A DNA stretch of 46,361 bases, from positions 1-46,361 of the IMG/VR virus record IMGVR_UViG_3300007609_000039, one strand, 5' to 3'. This stretch comes from a virus. The notes under the pieces were generated by a model. The model saw only the letters and a program-made list of their open reading frames with translations. It made no database searches and was not told where the DNA came from. Both the position numbers and the translations under genes were made by a program. Positions 1 through 8,583 of this stretch are shown here, piece by piece. Position 1 is the stretch's first letter, and each line of letters opens with the position of its first letter.

Positions 1-1
1 A

Positions 2-136
2 GTAATAGAAAGCCCTCTACGAGTAAACGAAAAGTTTATTATACCTGTTCTCACAAAAGCTATTCAAGAACTAAAAGAAATCATAGACAACCAACAACAG
101 CAAATAAACGATTTAAAAGCACAGATCACTAAATAG
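2..136 (+). CDS. C-terminal end of a tail fibre/tailspike protein (5' truncated by window edge)
   Basis: An open frame runs from base 2 to a TAG at 134-136 and encodes the last 44 residues of a larger protein. The residues around VNEKFIIPVLTKAIQELKE, followed by a Gln-rich helix ending QITK, match the usual end of intramolecular chaperone (peptidase S74-type) domains that trimerise phage tail fibres and are then cleaved off; these commonly end in an LVP(V/L)L-KAIQEL coiled coil. The catalytic Ser-Lys part would lie outside the window, so the identification rests on the tail alone. Its presence shows that host-recognition genes lie immediately left of the terminase block. The missing 5' part is not found at the other end of the window, so the window is not a complete circle. 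Confidence 0.7.
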   Translation, partial: VIESPLRVNEKFIIPVLTKAIQELKEIIDNQQQQINDLKAQITK

Positions 137-143
137 TATTACC

Positions 144-151
144 TATATTTG
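144..151 (+). promoter_or_regulatory. Bacteroidetes-type -7 promoter box TATATTTG
   Basis: The octamer matches the TAnnTTTG -7 element of Bacteroidetes promoters and lies 25 bases before the ATG at 177, in the short gap after the tail-fibre stop. No clear -33 TTTG is visible. It would start the terminase/portal transcript. Confidence 0.5.
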
Positions 152-176
152 TAGTGCAACTATAATTTAATTTATC

Positions 177-407
177 ATGTCAAAGATCACTAAAGAACAA
201 CTTAAAGAGCTTAACGAGAAGTACACCAACGTACAGCAGCTTAAGGTCTACGTGGGCGACCTAGAGGGTCAGAAACACATTCTACTACACCAGCTTGTGG
301 GGGCTCAGGACGAGCTACAGAAGATGCAGACAACGCTAGAGGAAGAGTACGGTAAGGTATCAATAGACCTTAAGGACGGTACGTATACTGCTATAGAACA
401 GGAGTAA
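177..407 (+). CDS. Small coiled-coil protein of unknown function
   Basis: A 76-residue protein that I do not recognise. Residues 5-60 are rich in Glu, Lys, Gln and Leu with heptad-like spacing, consistent with one long helix or coiled coil; the C-terminus has a short beta-like stretch ending in acidic residues. It is the first gene after a TAnnTTTG box, is followed four bases later by the next gene, and leads into the co-chaperonin/terminase block. This suggests a late or structural accessory role, but no function can be assigned. The start is the ATG 25 bases after the promoter box; the leader is AT-rich. Confidence 0.75.
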   Translation: MSKITKEQLKELNEKYTNVQQLKVYVGDLEGQKHILLHQLVGAQDELQKMQTTLEEEYGKVSIDLKDGTYTAIEQE

Positions 408-411
408 CCTA

Positions 412-627
412 ATGCGTATCAGGAAGCTTTCTATAGGCTCCGACTACAAGAACGCTATGCACTACATCGTAGGGCAGGACGTCTTAGGTGGGAACTACGT
501 CATAGAACAGATCGTCGAGTACGAAGACGGCTGGGGTGTGCTTATCAAGTCAGATGGCATCATACTGGAGTGGAAAAAGTTTGTGAACGTACCTGTAACA
601 ATAGAGTACAACATAAACCTCCTATGA
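412..627 (+). CDS. Small hypothetical protein
   Basis: A 71-residue protein of mixed charge with a predominantly beta-like pattern (MRIRKLSIGSDYKNAMHYIV, then VLGGNYVIEQIVEYEDGWGV). No family is recognised. It starts four bases after the preceding stop, and its TGA overlaps the ATG of the next gene (ATGA at 624-627), so it is probably translationally coupled to the GroES-like protein. The repeated short strands and the Gly-Trp-Gly turn suggest a small barrel, but this is inference. Confidence 0.7.
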   Translation: MRIRKLSIGSDYKNAMHYIVGQDVLGGNYVIEQIVEYEDGWGVLIKSDGIILEWKKFVNVPVTIEYNINLL

Positions 628-1184
628 CCCCACGCTACGGACACCTTATCACCCCGCTCGGATCTGAGTATAACAACACCAAGGACGTTGATGGCGTAGA
701 GCTTGTGCTTAACACCACCATAGAGGACGCAGCTTACGTGAACAGGGTAGGTATACTAAGGAGGTCGAACGACCCTGAGATCCCTGAGGGTTCAGAGGTA
801 ATCATTCACCACAACGTCTTTAGAACCTACCTTGATATGCGTGGGCGTAAGCGTAAGTCTAACGAGTACTTCAGAGATTCTTTGTACCTTGTAGACCCGG
901 AGCGAGTATACCTGTTCAAGCACAAGGACAGGTGGAAGGCTACCAGGGACTGGTGCTTTGTGAAGCCAATCGATTACGTTCAGGACTCTGAGGTCATAAG
1001 AACCGACAAGGAGCAGAAGCACACAGGTGTGGTGGTCTACTCTAACTCTGTTCTAGAGTCCAAGGGGATAACCGAAGGCACCCTAGTAGGGTTCACGCGT
1101 AACAGCGAGTACGAGTTCGAGGTAGACGGAGAGAAGATGTACCGAATGCAAACAAACGACATATGTCTGACCGTAGAAGAATAG
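624..1184 (+). CDS. Tandem GroES-like co-chaperonin fold protein
   Basis: A 186-residue protein starting at the ATG that overlaps the upstream stop; an upstream in-frame start at 570 would lie inside the preceding gene and is rejected. Two halves each resemble a GroES barrel. In residues 6-98, a VGxxxR strand, 'EIPEGSEVIIHHNVFRTY', and a closing 'DSLYLVDPERVYLF' correspond to the GroES order GEVLAVG, VGDxVIF, LIMSESDILAI. In residues 110-184, 'HTGVVVYSN', 'GITEGTLVGFTRNSEYEF' and 'GEKMYRMQTNDICLTVEE' repeat the order. Phages such as T4 (gp31) encode co-chaperonins that let host GroEL fold the capsid protein. Placement just before terminase and capsid genes fits this. The fold match is by eye and a GroEL-binding mobile loop is not obvious. 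Confidence 0.55.
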   Translation: MTPRYGHLITPLGSEYNNTKDVDGVELVLNTTIEDAAYVNRVGILRRSNDPEIPEGSEVIIHHNVFRTYLDMRGRKRKSNEYFRDSLYLVDPERVYLFKHKDRWKATRDWCFVKPIDYVQDSEVIRTDKEQKHTGVVVYSNSVLESKGITEGTLVGFTRNSEYEFEVDGEKMYRMQTNDICLTVEE

Positions 1185-1444
1185 AGCGCATCATAGAAGC
1201 TGGAGAGCGTGCTGTAGACGAGCTAATCAAAGTTCTTCGAAGCGAGATCATAACAGATGATCCAGACCACGATCTGGCAGCAGACAGGCTGAAGAACGCC
1301 GCAGCTACAAAGAAGCAAGCGATGACCGACGCCTTTGATATGCTTAACCGAATACAGCTAGAAAGAGATAAGTTAGATGGCCAAGAAACTAAGCAAGATA
1401 CAGGATTCCACAGCTTCGTCGAGGGAAGAACCAAGAAGGCTTAG
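1163..1444 (+). CDS. Probable terminase small subunit
   Basis: A 93-residue, highly charged, helical protein. Its ATG lies within the last 22 bases of the GroES-like gene, and its end overlaps the terminase large subunit start by 68 bases. Residues 1-75 (RRRIERIIEAGERAVDELIK, then DLAADRLKNAAATKKQAMTD) resemble the short central helical domains of small terminases of Bacteroidetes podoviruses. A small subunit recognises the packaging site and recruits the large subunit ATPase. The call is mainly positional: no DNA-binding helix-turn-helix is clear, and the protein is shorter than most small terminases. The deep overlap with the large subunit suggests coupled translation. Confidence 0.55.
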   Translation: MSDRRRIERIIEAGERAVDELIKVLRSEIITDDPDHDLAADRLKNAAATKKQAMTDAFDMLNRIQLERDKLDGQETKQDTGFHSFVEGRTKKA

Positions 1445-3641
1445 TGTCACCATCCCTGACGCTGTACCCTCAACGGTAAGGAACTCTAAGAACAGGTCTA
1501 GGACGTGGAAGTACGGATACGACTCTAAGTACGATATCATTATAATATCTAAAGACGGAACACTTGGCGAAGTTATCGAGATACAGAACCTACGAGTTGG
1601 ACTACCAGCAGTACCTGATGGTCCGCATAAACGAAGCACAAAAAAGTCAGAGCAGTACTGGGAACCTTTTCCTGTACACAAGGAGCTTGACAGGATCAAG
1701 ACCATCTTTCAGTGGAACGAGTACCCCGCAGACTTCAAAAGCAACTGGGTAAGCTACATAGAGACCGAGTTCGATAGAAGAGAGAACGGTTTCTGGTTCT
1801 ACAACAACGGCACCCCTACCTACATAACAGGCTCGCACTACATGTACCTTCAGTGGACAAAGATCGACGTAGGTCACCCTGACTTCAGGGAGTCAAACAG
1901 ACTGTACTTCATATTCTGGGAAGCCTGTAAGGCGGATGACCGCTGCTACGGTATGTGCTACCTTAAGAACAGACGCTCAGGGTTCTCGTTTATGTCTTCA
2001 TCTGAGATCGTTAACCAGGCTACCATCACCTCAGACGCACGCTTCGGTATACTGTCCAAGACAGGGTCCGACGCCAAGAAGATGTTCACGGACAAGGTGG
2101 TACCGATATCGATAAACTACCCGTTCTTCTTCAAGCCTATACAGGACGGTATGGATAGACCTAAGACGGAGCTCGCCTACCGCGTTCCAGCATCAAAGCT
2201 TACGCGTAAGTCTATAGAGGACACCTCTATGAGCTCAGTACTTGAGGGGCTAGATACCACCATAGACTGGAAGAACACAGGAGACAACAGCTACGACGGG
2301 GAGAAGCTACGGTTCCTAGTACACGACGAATCAGGTAAGTGGCTCCCACCAGATAATATATTAAACAACTGGCGAGTTGTGAAGACCACACTGCGTCTAG
2401 GTAAGCGTATCATCGGTAAGTGTATGATGGGTTCAACCTCTAACGCACTAGACAAGGGGGGGTCTAACTTTAAGAGAATGTACGAGGACTCTGATGTAAC
2501 GGAGCGTAACGCAAACGGACAGACCAAGAGCGGTATGTACTCGCTGTTCATCCCTATGGAGTGGAACTTTGAGGGGTTCATAGACCGCTACGGGCAACCT
2601 GTGTTCAGGAAGCCAGAGGATCCTGTGTTCGATGCGGTAGGTGACGTGATAGAGCAGGGCGTGCTAGACTACTGGGAGAACGAAGTGGACTCACTAAAAA
2701 CAGATGCAGACGCACTTAACGAGTTCTACAGACAGTTTCCTAGAACAGAATCTCACGCGTTTCGTGACGAAGCGAACAATAGTTTGTTTAACTTGCAGCG
2801 CATCTACGAGCAGATAGACTTCAACGACGGGCTAGAAGCTCAGAGGGTGATCAAGAGGGGTGACTTCTCTTGGAAGGACGGTATAAGAGACTCGCAGGTG
2901 ATATGGACACCTAACAGCAGGGGTAAGTTTATAGTAACCTGGATCCCTAAGCCTGAGCTAAGAAACAACGTAATACTAAAAGATGGAAAGAAACATCCTG
3001 GGAACATTCATATTGGCGCATTTGGATGTGACAGCTATGACATATCAGGAACTGTTGGCGGCGGTGGCTCTAACGGAGCCCTACACGGCCTAACCAAGTT
3101 CAATATGGACGACGCTCCGAGTGACCAGTTCTTCTTGGAGTACATAGCAAGGCCGCAGACAGCTGAGCTGTTCTTTGAGGACGTGCTGATGGCTATCGTT
3201 TTCTACGGTATGCCTATACTGGCAGAGAACAACAAGCCGCGTCTACTTTACCACCTAAAGAACAGGGGATACAGAGCCTTTAGCGTAGATAGACCAGATA
3301 AGCACAAGAACGACCTGTCTAAGGCTGAGAGAGAGCTAGGAGGTATACCTTCATCACCAGCGGTTATATCTATACACGCAGAGGCTATAGAAGCCTACAT
3401 AGAGCAGCACGTAGGACTCAGAGACGAGGGCACCGGTCAGATGTACTTTAACCGTACGCTACTGGACTGGGCGAACTACGATATCGCAAAAAGAACGAAG
3501 TTTGATGCCACCGTTTCATCGGGTCTCGCTATAATGGCGAACCAGAAGTACCTGACCAAGCCAGAAAAGGGGGCTAAAGAAATAAATATTACCTTTGCAA
3601 GGTATAATAATAACGGTATAGTTAGTTCGAGAATATGGTAA
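1377..3641 (+). CDS. terL: Terminase large subunit (packaging ATPase/nuclease)
   Basis: A 754-residue protein that pumps DNA into the prohead and cuts the concatemer. The N-terminal ATPase has an unusual Walker A region, LKNRRSGFS at residues 196-204, in which the basic residues precede the loop instead of a classical GKS/T. It also has a Walker B/catalytic Glu, FLVHDE (313-318), and a coupling motif around CMMGSTSN. The RNase-H-like nuclease shows the acidic triad D552 (GCDSYDISG), E617 (PILAENNK) and D710 (FDATVSSG). The length is typical for terminases of crAss-like and Cellulophaga podoviruses. The stop overlaps the portal start by seven bases. The start is the ATG inside the small subunit gene. 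Confidence is high from the motif order and neighbours. Confidence 0.93.
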   Translation: MAKKLSKIQDSTASSREEPRRLSVTIPDAVPSTVRNSKNRSRTWKYGYDSKYDIIIISKDGTLGEVIEIQNLRVGLPAVPDGPHKRSTKKSEQYWEPFPVHKELDRIKTIFQWNEYPADFKSNWVSYIETEFDRRENGFWFYNNGTPTYITGSHYMYLQWTKIDVGHPDFRESNRLYFIFWEACKADDRCYGMCYLKNRRSGFSFMSSSEIVNQATITSDARFGILSKTGSDAKKMFTDKVVPISINYPFFFKPIQDGMDRPKTELAYRVPASKLTRKSIEDTSMSSVLEGLDTTIDWKNTGDNSYDGEKLRFLVHDESGKWLPPDNILNNWRVVKTTLRLGKRIIGKCMMGSTSNALDKGGSNFKRMYEDSDVTERNANGQTKSGMYSLFIPMEWNFEGFIDRYGQPVFRKPEDPVFDAVGDVIEQGVLDYWENEVDSLKTDADALNEFYRQFPRTESHAFRDEANNSLFNLQRIYEQIDFNDGLEAQRVIKRGDFSWKDGIRDSQVIWTPNSRGKFIVTWIPKPELRNNVILKDGKKHPGNIHIGAFGCDSYDISGTVGGGGSNGALHGLTKFNMDDAPSDQFFLEYIARPQTAELFFEDVLMAIVFYGMPILAENNKPRLLYHLKNRGYRAFSVDRPDKHKNDLSKAERELGGIPSSPAVISIHAEAIEAYIEQHVGLRDEGTGQMYFNRTLLDWANYDIAKRTKFDATVSSGLAIMANQKYLTKPEKGAKEINITFARYNNNGIVSSRIW

Positions 3642-6052
3642 ATCTTTCCGCGTATGGATTTCCCGACCAGTTAGCCTCTGACTCAGAAAAGAATTCTGTT
3701 GAGTACGGTTTAGCCGTAGGCAAAGCAATAGAGTCTGAATGGTTTAGAAGGGACGGTGGTGGATCATCTAGATTTTATAACAGCAGGGATACCTATCATA
3801 AGCTACGCACCTACGCGATGGGTGAGCAGTCTACAAGGAAGTACAAGGACGAGCTCTCCGTTAACGGGGATATATCGTACCTAAACCTAGACTGGACACC
3901 TGTTCCTATCATCCCTAAGTTTGTGGACATCGTTGTGAACGGTATGTCTAACAGGCTGTTTGATATCAAGGCAGAAGCTGTAGATCCAGTGTCTTCTAAT
4001 AAGAAGGCGGTATATAAGAACAGGATACAGACCGAGATGCGTAACAAGGACCTGTTCGAGCAGATAGGTGCCGTACTAGGTCAGGATATGTTCTCAATGG
4101 AAGCGGACTCGCTACCACAGAACGATGACGAGCTTGACCTGCATATGATGATCGACTACAAGGACGACATCGAGATCGCAGAGGAGAAGGCAATCGACGC
4201 TATACTAAAGCAGAACAACTACGAGCTACTAAAGAAGCGCTTTGACGAGGACGCCACGGTTGTGGGGATATCTGTCGCTAAGCACTCCTTTAACCTGCAC
4301 GACGGTATCAAGATCGACTACGTAGACCCAGCTAACTTTATATTTAGCCCAACAGAGGATCCTTACTTTGAGGACTGCTACTACTTTGGAGAGGTCAAGA
4401 ACGTAAACATAACAGAGCTAAAGAAGATAGACCCAACGCTTACTAAAGAAGATCTTAAGAAGATCGCTCAGGAGTCAAGCAAGTGGGACACATACCAAGG
4501 GGTTAAGGGTACCTTTAACTCGAACAACACAAACTTTGATGGTAATACTGCTACTCTACTTTATTTCGCTTATAAGACTGACAGAACTATCAAGTACAAG
4601 AAGAAGAAGACGGCGCTAGGCAACGATAAGGTCATCCAGAAAGACGGGGACTTTAATCCAGACCCTAACGATGAGCGATTCGAGGTGCTTAGCAGAAAGA
4701 TGGACGTGTGGTACGAGGGCGTTGTAGTTCTGGGTACCAACTACGTTCTTAAGTGGGAGGTGATGAAGAATATGGTGAGACCTAAGTCTGCCGTTCAGAA
4801 GGTGCTCCCTCCGTTTGTAGTCTCTGCACCTAAGATGTACAGGGGACAGATCGACTCACTGGTGAAGAGAATGGTTCCGTTCGCGGACCAGATACAGCTT
4901 ATACACCTAAAGCTACAGCAGGTAGCCTCTAAGATGATCCCAGACGGGGTGTTCTTAGATCTAGATGGACTAACCTCTATCAACCTAGGTAACGGTAACA
5001 CCTACACGCCGCAGGAGGCACTTAATATGTACTTCCAGACCGGTTCAGTTGTAGGTAGGTCTATGACCGAGGAGGGTGAGTTTAATCACGGAAAGGTTCC
5101 GGTACAGGAGCTTACCTCATCTGGAGCCAATAGCAAGATCAGCTCGCTTATTAATATGTATAACTACAACCTAAGTATGCTTAGGTCTGTTACAGGTCTT
5201 AACGAAGCTAGGGACGGCAGTATGCCTGACCCAGACTCTCTGGTTGGTATACAGAAGCTTGCTGCACTTAACTCGAACACAGCTACAAGACACGTACTTA
5301 AGTCAGGACTGTTTATCACACAGAGACTTGCTGAGTGCATCAGCAACAGGATATCTGATATACTAGAGTACTCCGACATGAAGGACGACTTCATTAAGAG
5401 TATAGGAAGAAACAGCGTAGAGCTTCTTGACGAGATCAAGGAACTTAACCTGCACGACTTTGGTATCTACATCGAGCTACACCCTGACGAGGAGGAGAGA
5501 AATATGCTGGAGCAGAACATCCAGATATCTATTTCTGCAGGTAAGATAGACATAGACGACGCTATAGACATTAGATCTATAAGGAACATCAAGATCGCCT
5601 CTCAGCTACTTAAGGTACGTAAGAGAAGGAAGGAGAAGATGGATCAGAAGCGTCAGCAGGAGAACATAGCCCTACAGGCTGAAGCCAACCAGCAGGCGAC
5701 GTTAAGCGCAGAGCAGGCGAAGCAGCAGACCGTATATGTAGAGGCAGAGACAGAGGCTAAGATTATTCAGCTTAAGGCTCAGATAGAGATGGAGCGTATG
5801 CAGCAGGAGTTCCAGCTAAAGGCTCAGCTCATTCAGCTACAGAAAGGTATGGACGGCCAGATAAAGCAGTCGGAGATACAGTTTCAGCTAGACAAAGAGA
5901 AATACAAAGAGGATCGTAAGGATCAGAGAACCGCTAAGCAGGCTTCTCAGCAATCAAAGTTAATCCAGCAGAGGAATCAGGATCTAGACCCTATTGACTT
6001 CGACGGACAGGACTCACTTGGTTCTGGACTTGAAGGGATGTTAGGTTTATAA
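3635..6052 (+). CDS. Portal protein
   Basis: An 805-residue protein directly after the large terminase, in the canonical portal position. The portal forms the dodecameric vertex ring through which DNA enters and leaves and to which the tail attaches. Residues 60-120 contain the 'YLNLDWTPVPIIPKFVDIVV' type segment seen in podoviral portals; the middle includes a basic/acidic stem-and-wing region with 'DYVDPANFIFSPTEDP'. Residues about 660-770 are a long Gln/Lys/Glu-rich helix, probably the barrel or a coiled-coil extension, followed by an acidic tail ending LEGMLGL. The start overlaps the terminase stop by seven bases. Identification rests on size, position and family resemblance. Confidence 0.88.
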   Translation: MVNLSAYGFPDQLASDSEKNSVEYGLAVGKAIESEWFRRDGGGSSRFYNSRDTYHKLRTYAMGEQSTRKYKDELSVNGDISYLNLDWTPVPIIPKFVDIVVNGMSNRLFDIKAEAVDPVSSNKKAVYKNRIQTEMRNKDLFEQIGAVLGQDMFSMEADSLPQNDDELDLHMMIDYKDDIEIAEEKAIDAILKQNNYELLKKRFDEDATVVGISVAKHSFNLHDGIKIDYVDPANFIFSPTEDPYFEDCYYFGEVKNVNITELKKIDPTLTKEDLKKIAQESSKWDTYQGVKGTFNSNNTNFDGNTATLLYFAYKTDRTIKYKKKKTALGNDKVIQKDGDFNPDPNDERFEVLSRKMDVWYEGVVVLGTNYVLKWEVMKNMVRPKSAVQKVLPPFVVSAPKMYRGQIDSLVKRMVPFADQIQLIHLKLQQVASKMIPDGVFLDLDGLTSINLGNGNTYTPQEALNMYFQTGSVVGRSMTEEGEFNHGKVPVQELTSSGANSKISSLINMYNYNLSMLRSVTGLNEARDGSMPDPDSLVGIQKLAALNSNTATRHVLKSGLFITQRLAECISNRISDILEYSDMKDDFIKSIGRNSVELLDEIKELNLHDFGIYIELHPDEEERNMLEQNIQISISAGKIDIDDAIDIRSIRNIKIASQLLKVRKRRKEKMDQKRQQENIALQAEANQQATLSAEQAKQQTVYVEAETEAKIIQLKAQIEMERMQQEFQLKAQLIQLQKGMDGQIKQSEIQFQLDKEKYKEDRKDQRTAKQASQQSKLIQQRNQDLDPIDFDGQDSLGSGLEGMLGL

Positions 6053-6060
6053 AATCTTTT

Positions 6061-6068
6061 TACCTTTG
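6061..6068 (+). promoter_or_regulatory. Promoter box TACCTTTG before scaffold gene
   Basis: A perfect TAnnTTTG, in the 34-base gap between the portal stop and the scaffold ATG at 6087. The leader after it is AT-rich (TTTAATATAAT) with no Shine-Dalgarno sequence. It would give extra transcription of the scaffold and capsid genes. Confidence 0.6.
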
Positions 6069-6086
6069 CCCTAAATTTAATATAAT

Positions 6087-7145
6087 ATGAATCTAGTATT
6101 TAAAGACGAGAACGGAAACGTTATCGGACAACAGGAACAACCTGTAGAGCAGGAAGCTGTAGAGCAGCAAGAACCTGTAGAGCAGGAAGCTGTAGAGCAG
6201 CAGGAACCTGTAGAGCAGGAGGCTGTAGAGCAACCTGAAGCGGATATTGACGAAGAGAAGGTAAGGGCTTACCTAAAGGAGCGCTACGAGATCGAGTCGA
6301 TAGAAGACGTTCTTAGACAACCTGAACCACTACCAGAGGACGTGGATGCGTTCCTGAAGTACAAGAAAGAGACCGGTAGAACGTTTGAGGATTACATCAA
6401 TCTTCAGAAGGACTGGTCTAAGGTAGACGAGACATCGCTACTTAAGCAGTACTATAAGGAGAACAGTCCACACCTGGATGACGAAGATATTAGCTACCTT
6501 ATCGAGGATAAGTTTTCTTATGATGAGGATATTGATGACGCTAAGGACATCAAGAAGAAGAAGGTAGCAATGAAAGACGAACTATTCAAAGCTAAAAGCT
6601 ACTTTGAATCGCAGAAGGAAAAGTATAAGGCGCCACTTGTGTCAAGTGAAGCTGACCTACCGGAGCAGTACAAGGAAGCCTACAGCTTTTATAGTGAATA
6701 TAATGAGCAGTCCAAGAGGGAAGCTCAACTTCAAGAAGAGCGGTCAAAGTTCTTTTCAGAGAAGACAGATGGCCTTTTTAACGAGGAATTCAAAGGTTTT
6801 GAGTTCGATCTCGGTGAGAAGCAGCAGCTGTTTGAACTTAAAGATGTTGATCGGGTAAAGTCAGAGCAGTCTGATATTACCAACTTCTTCAACAAGCATA
6901 TTGACGAGAAAGGCTACATCAAGGATGCGGCCTCTTATCATAAAGCTCTTTTTGCTGCAGCCAACGCAGATGCTATGGCTCGTTACTTTTACGAGCAAGG
7001 AAAGGCAGACGCTATAGAGGGTGTAGTCAAGGAGACCAAGAACATCAGCATGAGTGTTAGAGATAACAAGCCTGTTGAGGTGAAGGGGTTGAGGTTTCGA
7101 GAAGTTGATGGACCTAGTGGTAACTCACTAAAATTTAAAAAATAA
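6087..7145 (+). CDS. Probable capsid scaffolding protein
   Basis: A 352-residue, very acidic, helix-rich protein immediately before the major capsid gene, the usual scaffold position. Residues 18-50 are three tandem 11-residue units (EPVEQEAVEQQ type) encoded by near-perfect 33-base repeats. The rest is charged and probably coiled (KVRAYLKERYEIESIEDVL; central Lys/Glu helices), with a basic C-terminus ending SLKFKK, as expected for a scaffold that binds capsid subunits through a positively charged tail. Scaffolds guide prohead assembly and then leave. It starts 19 bases after a TAnnTTTG promoter box. No protease motif is seen. The assignment is by position and composition. Confidence 0.72.
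   Translation: MNLVFKDENGNVIGQQEQPVEQEAVEQQEPVEQEAVEQQEPVEQEAVEQPEADIDEEKVRAYLKERYEIESIEDVLRQPEPLPEDVDAFLKYKKETGRTFEDYINLQKDWSKVDETSLLKQYYKENSPHLDDEDISYLIEDKFSYDEDIDDAKDIKKKKVAMKDELFKAKSYFESQKEKYKAPLVSSEADLPEQYKEAYSFYSEYNEQSKREAQLQEERSKFFSEKTDGLFNEEFKGFEFDLGEKQQLFELKDVDRVKSEQSDITNFFNKHIDEKGYIKDAASYHKALFAAANADAMARYFYEQGKADAIEGVVKETKNISMSVRDNKPVEVKGLRFREVDGPSGNSLKFKK
6138..6236 (+). repeat. Three tandem 33-base repeats inside the scaffold gene
   Basis: Units begin at 6138, 6171 and 6204 and each encodes (Q/E)PVEQEAVEQ(Q/P). Differences between units are few and mostly silent or at the edges, pointing to recent expansion by slippage or unequal recombination. The frame is kept. Confidence 0.9.
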
Positions 7146-7166
7146 CTTTAAAAAACCTAAACAAAA

Positions 7167-8507
7167 ATGGCATTATCATTTAACCCGGCGATAGGAACTG
7201 CTACAATCACTCCTGCGCCAAGCAAAGTTGCCCTTCCAGGTAACTACCTAGGAGCTGATATTGAGTTTACTTCTCAGTATCTTCCTGACACATATGAAAA
7301 AGAATTCGCAAAGTACGGTAACCGTTCTGTGTCTTCTTTTTTAAGAAGAGTAGGAGCTGAGGTTCCTTTCGCTTCTGACGTAATCCAATGGTCTGAGCAA
7401 GGACGTCTTCACGTTGCTGTTACTGGTGCTACCCGTGCTGCTGACGTGATTACATCTGCTGGTCACCCATTCAGACTTAACCAAACAGTTATCATCAAAG
7501 ATGCTGACGGTACTATCGAGAAAGCTATCATCACTGCTGCTGACACCGATACATTTACTGTTGCTTCTTTCGAGAACGCTAACCTTGCTGCTGCTCTTGC
7601 TACAACTGGACTTTCTGTTTCAGTTTACGGTTCTGAGTTTAAGAAAGGTACTGGCGGTATGACTGGATCTTTAGAGGCTCCTAAGGACATCCAAACCACT
7701 AACCCTATCATCATCAAAGATAAGTACGAAGTATCTGGATCTGATATGGCTCAAATTGGTTGGATCGAAGTAGAGTCTGATCAAGGGTCAGGTTATATGT
7801 GGTACCTTAAGTCTGAGTCAGAAACTCGTAAGCGTTTCGAAGACTACCTAGAGCTTTCTTTGATCGAAGGTAAGCAAGCTGCTTCAGGTTCTGGTGCTGC
7901 TTCTGCTGGATACAAGGGAACTAAAGGTTTGTTCAGCCAAGTAGAAACTAGAGGTAACATCGCCACTGGTTCTATCGCTGACCGTTCAGATCTTGAGAAC
8001 CTAGTAAAAGTTCTTGACAAAGAAGGAGCTATTCAGGAGAACGTAATGTTCGTTAACCGTACAACTTCTTTCGAGATCGATCAAGTTCTTGCAGCTCAGA
8101 ACAACTTCGGTTCTTCTGGCGCTTCTTATGGTTTGTTTGATAACGACGATATGATGGCTCTTAGCCTTGGATTCAAAGGTTTCAACCTTGGATACGACTT
8201 CTACAAAACTGACTGGAAATACCTTAACGATCCTACTACTGGAGCGTTAGCTTCTGGTGTTGACGGACTAGTTGCACCTGCTGGTACTACTAGCGTTTAT
8301 GACGAAGTTATGGGTGAGAGCGTTGTTCTTCCTTTCCTACACGTTAAGTACCGCAAAACTGCTACTGAGGACCGTAAATACAAGTCTTGGGTAGTTGGTT
8401 CAGCTGGTGGCGCTAACAACAGCGATATCGACGCTATGAGCGTTCACTTCCTGTCTGAGCGTGCTCTATGTGTTATGGGAGCTAACAACTTCATCTTACT
8501 GAAGTAA
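7167..8507 (+). CDS. Major capsid protein
   Basis: A 446-residue protein between scaffold and connector genes. The N-terminus (ATITPAPSKVALPGNYLGAD, then a YLPDTYEKEFAKYGNRSV segment) and the later FEDYLELSLIEGKQAASGSG and ENVMFVNRTTSFEIDQVLA segments fit HK97-fold capsid proteins of crAss-like/Cellulophaga podoviruses. Residues about 80-165 (GHPFRLNQTVIIKDADGTI, DTDTFTVASFENANLA) look like an inserted beta-domain in the E-loop/A-domain region. Codon use differs clearly from its neighbours: GCT, CTT, GGT, CGT and TCT dominate, whereas adjacent genes use CTA, ATA and AGG. This indicates adaptation to very high expression. A partial promoter box TAACTTTA overlaps the scaffold stop upstream, and a strong hairpin follows the stop. 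Confidence 0.9.
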   Translation: MALSFNPAIGTATITPAPSKVALPGNYLGADIEFTSQYLPDTYEKEFAKYGNRSVSSFLRRVGAEVPFASDVIQWSEQGRLHVAVTGATRAADVITSAGHPFRLNQTVIIKDADGTIEKAIITAADTDTFTVASFENANLAAALATTGLSVSVYGSEFKKGTGGMTGSLEAPKDIQTTNPIIIKDKYEVSGSDMAQIGWIEVESDQGSGYMWYLKSESETRKRFEDYLELSLIEGKQAASGSGAASAGYKGTKGLFSQVETRGNIATGSIADRSDLENLVKVLDKEGAIQENVMFVNRTTSFEIDQVLAAQNNFGSSGASYGLFDNDDMMALSLGFKGFNLGYDFYKTDWKYLNDPTTGALASGVDGLVAPAGTTSVYDEVMGESVVLPFLHVKYRKTATEDRKYKSWVVGSAGGANNSDIDAMSVHFLSERALCVMGANNFILLK

Positions 8508-8521
8508 TTTTAATGGTAGAC

Positions 8522-8546
8522 TACCCTCGTCTTAGTGACGGGGGTA
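8522..8546 (+). terminator. Hairpin after the major capsid gene
   Basis: A 10-bp stem (TACCCTCGTC pairing with GACGGGGGTA, one G-T pair) around the loop TTAGT begins 14 bases after the capsid stop and is followed by TTTA rather than a long T run. It may act as an attenuating terminator or protect the 3' end of an abundant capsid mRNA. Confidence 0.6.
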
Positions 8547-8551
8547 TTTAC

Positions 8552-8559
8552 TACCTTTG
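8552..8559 (+). promoter_or_regulatory. Promoter box TACCTTTG
   Basis: A perfect TAnnTTTG directly after the capsid hairpin, 24 bases before the ATG at 8584. It restarts transcription for the connector block. The TTG inside this box opens a longer in-frame start at 8557, which is therefore not used as the gene start. Confidence 0.6.
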
Positions 8560-8583
8560 TTTTTTAATCTTAAATCTAATACA

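Noticed and set aside
570-623. Upstream extension of the GroES-like protein
   Set aside because: Would overlap the preceding gene in another frame by 58 bases; the ATG at 624 has the usual ATGA overlap.
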